Below are positions 16,080 through 19,352 of a stretch of DNA of 19,352 nucleotides, one piece after another (the stretch's first letter is position 1; each line of letters opens with the position of its first letter). The notes beneath the pieces are model-generated. The model searched no databases, was not told where the DNA came from, and saw only the letters and a program-made list of their open reading frames with translations. Position numbers and translations under genes: made by a program. Origin of the DNA: Spirochaetales bacterium (GTDB lineage: Bacteria > Spirochaetota > Spirochaetia > DSM-27196 > SLST01); assembly GCA_028284845.1 (NCBI GenBank), contig JANQQY010000618.1, positions 1 to 19,352 of the forward strand, given 5' to 3'.

Positions 16080-16103
16080 AGGGTACCTCTTCAGGGGTGA
16101 TGA

Positions 16104-16619
16104 CTAGAATTGCTCGAGATCGGCCGCGCCGTCGTCGTCCAGGAAGTCAGGAAACACGTAGGCGAGTGATCCGCTCTTCCGAACTCGAACCTCGCCAATT
16201 CCCTTGTCAACAAGCTTGTCGAGCTGTTCACGAGCCTCGTCGGTTGAGATCTTCCCTTCGAGCGCAACCTGCGCGGCACTTGCGATGCCGTGGTTCGCCT
16301 TTGCCACGCGGAGAATGACGTGCTCCGGCGACTCACTCTCTTGAGCAAGCTGGGGAACGCGCTGCCGACGGGTGAATTCGGAGTCGTCAAGCTGATCAAG
16401 CCGATCGTCGAGTGCCCGACGCATTCTAGCCTTGAGCCGAGCTTCGCGAACCTGCTGCGGAAGTGTAACCGCGTCGTAAAGCGCGCCGACTCCTGCAAGG
16501 CCTCCGGTAAAAAAGTAAAGGAGTCCACTCACAGGCTTACCAAGGTAGAAGCGGTGCAGACCAAGGACGCCGAATCCTGAGATGAGCCAGAGCAGGTACG
16601 CCGTCCGCGTCGAATACAC
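16104..16619 (-). CDS. TM2-domain membrane protein with C-terminal winged-helix-like region
   Basis: A 171-residue protein with an N-terminal TM2 domain: two closely spaced membrane helices (about residues 6-22 and 29-50) joined by the diagnostic GLHRFYLGK motif. After a charged linker (about 55-100) the C-terminal part reads ILRVAKANHGIASAAQVALE and then EAREQLDKLVDKGIGEVRV with a beta-wing-like YVFPDFL. This resembles a winged-helix domain, seen in some other TM2 proteins. The function of TM2 proteins is unknown. The start is taken as GTG 16619, 5 nt after GGAGG; a TTG one codon upstream would be too close to that site. A good promoter lies just upstream inside fliG, and alaS follows 24 bp later. 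Confidence 0.82.
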   Translation of the reverse strand: MYSTRTAYLLWLISGFGVLGLHRFYLGKPVSGLLYFFTGGLAGVGALYDAVTLPQQVREARLKARMRRALDDRLDQLDDSEFTRRQRVPQLAQESESPEHVILRVAKANHGIASAAQVALEGKISTDEAREQLDKLVDKGIGEVRVRKSGSLAYVFPDFLDDDGAADLEQF

Positions 16620-16639
16620 CAAGACCTCCGTTGAGCAGC

Positions 16640-17845
16640 CTAAATATAGCGTTCGCCCTCTCTGGGTACAAGTATCGCCCCCTCGGCCTCCAGCGTTCGC
16701 ACGCGCTCGAGGACCAGCTGGGTCGCCTCGTCGACCTTGTCGCGTGGTTGCGGTCCAAGGTGAGCAAACTCGTCGCTCACGATTTCAGCCCGTCTGTCGG
16801 AGAGAGCACGAAGAACCGTCGCCCGGAGGTCCTCGCTCTTCCCTTTGAGGAAGAGCGTAATCACCTGGTCGTCGAGATCGCGCAACACGTCGGCAAGATC
16901 ACGGTTGGAGAGTCGCTCAAGAAGGTCGACCGTGTAGAGCCGAGACCTGACAACACTCTCAAGGTCGACATCCTCCCGCCGAAGGTCACTCAGAATCGAC
17001 TCACCATCGTGGGGGTTCATGTGCCGGAGAATCGCAGCGAGCGTATCGGTGCCCTGGACGAGTTCGGTCACGGCCTCCGCCTGACGTCGAACCTTCTCCC
17101 TCAACGCCTCTTCCACACGCACCACAACGTCTCGTGTGAGCTCTCCCATTCGGGCGATACGCTGGACGATTTTGGCCTGCGATTCGTCGCCGAGCGAGTT
17201 CAGAACGGATGCGGCCAGGTTCCGATCGATGTGTGCGAGCACAAGCGCCACCGCCGCAGGAGATTCATCGCGCAAGACGCTTTCCAATTGCGGCGGCTCA
17301 AGATCATTCACAAAGGCAAAGTGATGAGCCGGCGCATCGGGGATTGATCGAAAGAAGATTCGCTCGCCCTCGGCCTCCCCAAACGTTGCGACGAGCATCT
17401 CGCGGGCCACATCCGGTCCGCCGGCGAGCGGCGGCGGATCCACGCGCCCGTCGCTCGTGCCCGTCTTGATGAGATGTGCGACTTCGTCGCTTGAGAGGCG
17501 GCCGAGTGCGACCACTTCCTGCATCAGTCGCTCGACCTCGGCCTCATCCAGGTGCCGCAGAACCTCCGCGGCCTGGGCTGGGCCAAGGGTGAGGAGGAGG
17601 GCCGCTGATCGCTTGGGTCCTGATCCGGGGGCTACCAACGCGTCGGTCTTGAAAAATCCGCCGTCAGGGTGGTCGGTCGAGCTCGGCTGATCGGTTGGCG
17701 ACGAAGAGAGAGAGTCGGGGTCCGATGGTCGCTCCTCCGGACTCCTGCCTCGTTTTCTTGCCGAATCGGCCTCGATCTCCTTTGATTCAGACGGCGGCTG
17801 CGCAGCCTTCTGATAGGCGCTAATGGCATCCTTCCGGCGTTTCAT
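16640..17845 (-). CDS. Divergent FliG-like flagellar motor switch homologue (FliG1 type)
   Basis: A FliG homologue of 401 residues (ordinary FliG about 335-345). FliG forms the rotor ring that converts stator ion flow into flagellar rotation. Roughly residues 15-70 are a low-complexity, Ser/Pro/Asp/Glu-rich extension absent from ordinary FliG. Then come FliG-N (KRSAALLLTLGPAQAAEVLRHL), FliG-M (about 170-290, ESPAAVALVLAHI) and FliG-C (about 300-395, ending in HLGPQPRDKVDEATQLVLERVRTLEAEGAI). The EHPQ motif needed for FliM binding reads ESPAA, and the DDRS acidic pair of the torque helix reads SNRD. It is therefore a second, specialised FliG rather than the main rotor protein. Spirochaetes carry FliG1 and FliG2, and from memory Borrelia fliG1 adjoins alaS. 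ATG 17845 is chosen over 17863 because the latter overlaps the -10 element. Confidence 0.85.
   Translation of the reverse strand: MKRRKDAISAYQKAAQPPSESKEIEADSARKRGRSPEERPSDPDSLSSSPTDQPSSTDHPDGGFFKTDALVAPGSGPKRSAALLLTLGPAQAAEVLRHLDEAEVERLMQEVVALGRLSSDEVAHLIKTGTSDGRVDPPPLAGGPDVAREMLVATFGEAEGERIFFRSIPDAPAHHFAFVNDLEPPQLESVLRDESPAAVALVLAHIDRNLAASVLNSLGDESQAKIVQRIARMGELTRDVVVRVEEALREKVRRQAEAVTELVQGTDTLAAILRHMNPHDGESILSDLRREDVDLESVVRSRLYTVDLLERLSNRDLADVLRDLDDQVITLFLKGKSEDLRATVLRALSDRRAEIVSDEFAHLGPQPRDKVDEATQLVLERVRTLEAEGAILVPREGERYI
16643..16671 (-). promoter_or_regulatory. Sigma70-type promoter for TM2-alaS, inside the 3' end of fliG
   Basis: On the minus strand TTGTAC (16671-16666) and TATATT (16648-16643) are separated by exactly 17 bp. 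The predicted start near 16636 leaves a short leader of about 17 nt containing the GGAGG ribosome-binding site of the TM2 gene. The whole promoter lies within the last ten codons of the fliG-like gene, so TM2-alaS can be expressed separately from it. Confidence 0.65.
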
Positions 17846-17851
17846 GGCCGG

Positions 17852-17857
17852 ATCATA
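17852..17857 (-). promoter_or_regulatory. Possible -10 element (TATGAT) for the fliG-like gene
   Basis: TATGAT on the minus strand matches 5 of 6 consensus positions and ends 6 nt before the chosen ATG (17845). The sequence 17 bp upstream (CGGGTT) is a weak -35. Use of this element would give a transcript starting at or beside the ATG. GAGG lies about 14 nt before the ATG, so an ordinary leadered message from a promoter further upstream cannot be excluded. Confidence 0.35.
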
Positions 17858-17862
17858 CCTCA

Positions 17863-17891
17863 TTGACGATCAAAACCCGAGTCAGTATTGT
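17863..17891 (+). promoter_or_regulatory. Sigma70-type promoter for tRNA-Phe
   Basis: TTGACG (17863-17868) and TATTGT (17886-17891) are separated by exactly 17 bp and point at the tRNA, whose first base is at 17903. A G-rich stretch (GGGG) sits at the expected start region. The promoter is divergent from, and overlaps the upstream region of, the fliG-like gene. Confidence 0.7.
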
Positions 17892-17902
17892 GTGGGGACC
17901 CC

Positions 17903-17975
17903 GCCGCTGTAGCTCAGTTGGTAGAGCAATGGACTGAAAATCCATGTGTCAACAGTTCGATTCTGTTCGGCGGCA
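17903..17975 (+). tRNA. tRNA-Phe (anticodon GAA)
   Basis: A complete cloverleaf can be drawn. Acceptor GCCGCTG (17903-17909) pairs with CGGCGGC (17968-17974), including one U-G pair, with discriminator A at 17975. The D arm is GCTC/GAGC, the anticodon stem ATGGA/TCCAT, and the loop CTGAAAA gives anticodon GAA at 17936-17938. The T arm is AACAG/CTGTT with loop TTCGATT. The 3' CCA is not encoded (ATC follows) and must be added enzymatically. It has its own promoter 5' and terminator 3', so it is a single-gene transcription unit. Confidence 0.97.
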
Positions 17976-17979
17976 ATCA

Positions 17980-18008
17980 AGCGTCCCAATCCGCGGGGCG
18001 CTTTTTTT
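17980..18008 (+). terminator. Rho-independent terminator of tRNA-Phe
   Basis: AGCGTCCC (17980-17987) and GGGGCGCT (17995-18002) form an 8-bp GC-rich stem with one U-G pair and a 7-nt loop, followed directly by seven T (18002-18008). This is a canonical intrinsic terminator, 4 nt after the tRNA. Confidence 0.9.
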
Positions 18009-18030
18009 GTGCGACTCATGGTCATAATTT

Positions 18031-18056
18031 AGTCTTTGCTTAATTAAGTATTGACT
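18031..18056. promoter_or_regulatory. Imperfect 26-bp palindrome, candidate ArsR-family operator
   Basis: A dyad centred between 18043 and 18044 has a perfect 10-bp core, CTTAATTAAG (18039-18048), and outer AGTC/GACT arms at 18031-18034 and 18053-18056; 10 of 13 positions per half match. The right arm overlaps the TTGACT -35 hexamer of the arsR promoter. ArsR-family dimers usually bind such AT-rich dyads at their own promoter, so autorepression is likely. Binding is inferred. Confidence 0.5.
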
Positions 18057-18079
18057 GAAATAACCAGAAGCGCTACCCT
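18051..18079 (+). promoter_or_regulatory. Candidate arsR promoter
   Basis: TTGACT (18051-18056) is a 5-of-6 match to the -35 consensus. TACCCT lies 17 bp downstream (18074-18079) at the -10 position but is a weak match. It ends 6 nt before the ATG at 18086, so transcription would start at about the start codon. No Shine-Dalgarno sequence precedes that ATG (the bases before it are pyrimidine-rich). Confidence 0.45.
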
Positions 18080-18085
18080 CCCCTC

Positions 18086-18412
18086 ATGGACGCCGTGATC
18101 GATGCCGGATCAGTGTTTGTCGCATTGGCGGAACGTACGAGGTTCGCCATAACCGAGCTGCTGGCGGCCAGAGGGCCCATGAGCGCCGGCACCATTTCCG
18201 CCGAGTTCGCGGCCAGCGCACCAGCCATTTCGCAACACTTAAAGGTCTTGCGCGAAGCCGCTGTCGTGCATGTCGAGCGCCGCGGGCAATCGAGAGTCTA
18301 CCGGATTAATGAGAAGGCTATTGGCGACGTTGAATCATGGGCGAGTACCATCCGGAAGAAGCTCCAATCGAGATATGACCATCTGGAGCAGCTGCTAAAC
18401 GAGGAGGACTAA
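18086..18412 (+). CDS. ArsR-family winged-helix transcriptional repressor
   Basis: A 108-residue DNA-binding protein of the ArsR/SmtB family, of the sub-group that sits with AHSA1 genes. It begins FVALAERTRFAITELLAARG, then GTISAEFAASAPAISQHLKVLREAAVV, which is the recognition helix-turn-helix, and the wing RRGQSRVYRIN, followed by a long C-terminal helix for dimerisation. There is no CxC metal-binding motif and no cysteine at all, so it is not a classical metal sensor. It probably represses its own operon from the 18031-18056 dyad. Its TAA is followed directly by the ATG of the AHSA1 gene, which has a GAGGAGG site inside the arsR end. The inducer is unknown. Confidence 0.93.
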   Translation: MDAVIDAGSVFVALAERTRFAITELLAARGPMSAGTISAEFAASAPAISQHLKVLREAAVVHVERRGQSRVYRINEKAIGDVESWASTIRKKLQSRYDHLEQLLNEED

Positions 18413-18895
18413 ATGGCCAAGTTAAACGTTGTGGCCGAGCAAGGATCGCAAAACATCGTGAGCATCGTGACCATCCGCGCTCCACTCGAGAGGGTCTTCG
18501 CTGCTCACACTGACCAGGAGCTCTTCGCGAGATGGTGGGGCGGCGGGGGCGCAATGACTGTGCACTCGTTCATCCCTGAAACCGGCGGAAGATGGCATAT
18601 CACAACCGTATCAGAACACGGCGAGGATAGTTTTTTTGGGACGTTTCACGAAGTTGAGCAAGACACTCGGATCATCCAGACCTTCGAGTGGCTGGGGGCG
18701 AGTGAGCGAGGTCACGTCGCGCTCGAACGCGCCGACTTCGACCGTCTTGGCGATCGGATGACGCGGATCACAAACACCTCAACCTACCAGAGTGCAGATG
18801 ACGCGCAGGCGATGGTTGAGAGCGGGATGGAGTCTGGTTTTCGCCACTCTGTCTACGCCCTGGGATCCCTCCTTGGGGACGATGCGAGGGAGTGA
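18413..18895 (+). CDS. AHSA1/SRPBCC-family protein (START-like fold)
   Basis: A 160-residue member of the AHSA1 (Aha1 C-terminal-like) branch of the SRPBCC superfamily, helix-grip proteins with a hydrophobic pocket for small ligands. The signature TIRAPLERVFAAHTDQELFARWWG is split across residues 21-43, followed by GGRWHIT, FFGTFHEVEQDTRIIQTFEW and the closing long helix with MESGFRHSVYALGSLL. It has no signal peptide. It abuts arsR with zero gap and a GAGGAGG ribosome-binding site, and the VOC remnant begins 2 bp after its stop. ArsR-AHSA1-VOC is a recurrent gene set in bacteria whose ligand is generally not known. Confidence 0.9.
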   Translation: MAKLNVVAEQGSQNIVSIVTIRAPLERVFAAHTDQELFARWWGGGGAMTVHSFIPETGGRWHITTVSEHGEDSFFGTFHEVEQDTRIIQTFEWLGASERGHVALERADFDRLGDRMTRITNTSTYQSADDAQAMVESGMESGFRHSVYALGSLLGDDARE

Positions 18896-18897
18896 GT

Positions 18898-19315
18898 ATG
18901 AATGGGATCGTTCCATTCCTGTGGTTCGACGAGGACATTCGAGATATCGTCGCCTCTAAGGGGGAGTATTTCCAGGACTGAAGCTCCTCGCGCCCTTGTC
19001 AGCGTCCAAACCGTCCGATGGAGCGCCGGAGATTGCCTCGATCCAGATCCGTGGGCAGCGCTTCGACTTGAAGAGCGTCGCAGGCAAACCGGGCTTCTCA
19101 GAGGGAGTAAGCTCGTCGTCGAGTTCGAGGATCAAGACGAGGTGGATCGCCACTGGTTTGGCCTCATCAAGGATGGCGGGGAGGAGAGCATGTGCGGATG
19201 GCTCAAGGACCGGTTCGGCGTGTCGTGGCAGATACTCCCGTCTCGGCTTGCAGAGCTTCTGAGCGACCCCGATCCGGACCGCTCCGCCCGAGCCAAGCGG
19301 CGATGCTCACAATGA
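18898..19315 (+). pseudogene. Frameshifted PhnB-like VOC-superfamily gene
   Basis: Homology to the PhnB/3-demethylubiquinone-9 3-methyltransferase-like VOC family runs through three reading frames. Frame one starts at ATG 18898 with MNGIVPFLWFDEDI and stops at TGA after 27 residues. The second frame, from about 18966 to 19118, reads VFPGLKLLAP and later GAPEIASIQIRGQRFDL and KPGFSEGVS. The third, from about 19119, reads LVVEFEDQDEVDRHW and then CGWLKDRFGVSWQILPSRLAELL, ending at 19315. Both shifts go the same way and fit two single-base deletions, one near the GGGGG run at about 18960-18965 and one near 19115-19120. It is either a decaying gene or two sequence errors; the tail after ELL is low in similarity to the family. 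Confidence 0.8.
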
Positions 19316-19352
19316 AGCGGATCGTCATTGCAGAGCTTGAGTCGGCGACGTC
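19312..19352 (+). CDS. Start of a possible further gene, cut by the window end
   Basis: An ATG at 19312 overlaps the last stop codon of the VOC remnant (ATGA), as is usual in these operons, and the frame stays open for the remaining 13 codons, reading MKRIVIAELESAT. The hydrophobic first strand would suit a Rossmann-like or reductase fold, but this is too short to assign. It may be the fourth gene of the arsR operon. Confidence 0.3.
   Translation, partial: MKRIVIAELESAT

Noticed and set aside
1..19352. CRISPR arrays, insertion sequences, phage genes, known defence or toxin-antitoxin systems
   Set aside because: No direct-repeat array, transposase, integrase or recognisable defence protein was seen on either strand.

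Overview
The window is GC-rich, gene-dense bacterial chromosome that most likely comes from a free-living spirochaete (Spirochaetales; genus not determinable). The evidence is: an alanyl-tRNA synthetase of about 593 residues with no C-terminal C-Ala domain; its neighbour, a divergent extra FliG of the FliG1 type (from memory, fliG1 and alaS are also adjacent in Borrelia burgdorferi); and TPR-type proteins next to a his cluster. I see no transposase, phage gene, CRISPR array, rRNA or replication origin.

Layout. Positions 1-14271 form one plus-strand run of very tightly packed genes, with overlaps of 1-23 bp or gaps of at most 46 bp. The order is: the C-terminal part of a DegT/DnrJ/EryC1/StrS aminotransferase; a three-gene xanthine-dehydrogenase-like set (molybdopterin subunit, 2Fe-2S subunit, FAD subunit); dnaE; a two-domain YggT membrane protein; recG; rsmD; hisZ-hisG-hisB; a 118-residue unknown protein; and a TPR protein. 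A perfect 10-bp inverted repeat closes the run. The minus strand then carries, in transcription order, the FliG-like gene (17845-16640), a TM2-domain protein (16619-16104) and alaS (16079-14298). tRNA-Phe(GAA) is divergent from fliG and has its own promoter and Rho-independent terminator. The right end is a small plus-strand module: an ArsR-type repressor, an AHSA1/SRPBCC protein, a frameshifted VOC (PhnB-like) gene, and the first codons of another gene.

How the genes fit together. HisG is the short form that lacks its own regulatory domain, and the HisRS-like HisZ partner it needs is encoded directly upstream; hisB follows. DnaE and RecG serve replication and fork repair, and RsmD modifies 16S rRNA. 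The XDH-like set is the oddest part. Its iron-sulfur and FAD subunits keep their cofactor motifs, while the large subunit is altered at all the molybdopterin and active-site motifs I could align, including the position expected for the catalytic glutamate. The ArsR/AHSA1/VOC module looks like a self-regulated stress or small-molecule cassette that is losing its third gene.

Regulatory observations. At dnaE, fliG and arsR a -10-like hexamer lies exactly 6 nt before the chosen ATG, which would give leaderless transcripts. A good sigma70-type promoter for the TM2-alaS unit sits inside the last codons of fliG. A 26-bp imperfect dyad overlaps the -35 element of arsR.

Limits. All family calls come from reading motifs by eye. 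No database search, alignment program or structure prediction was run.
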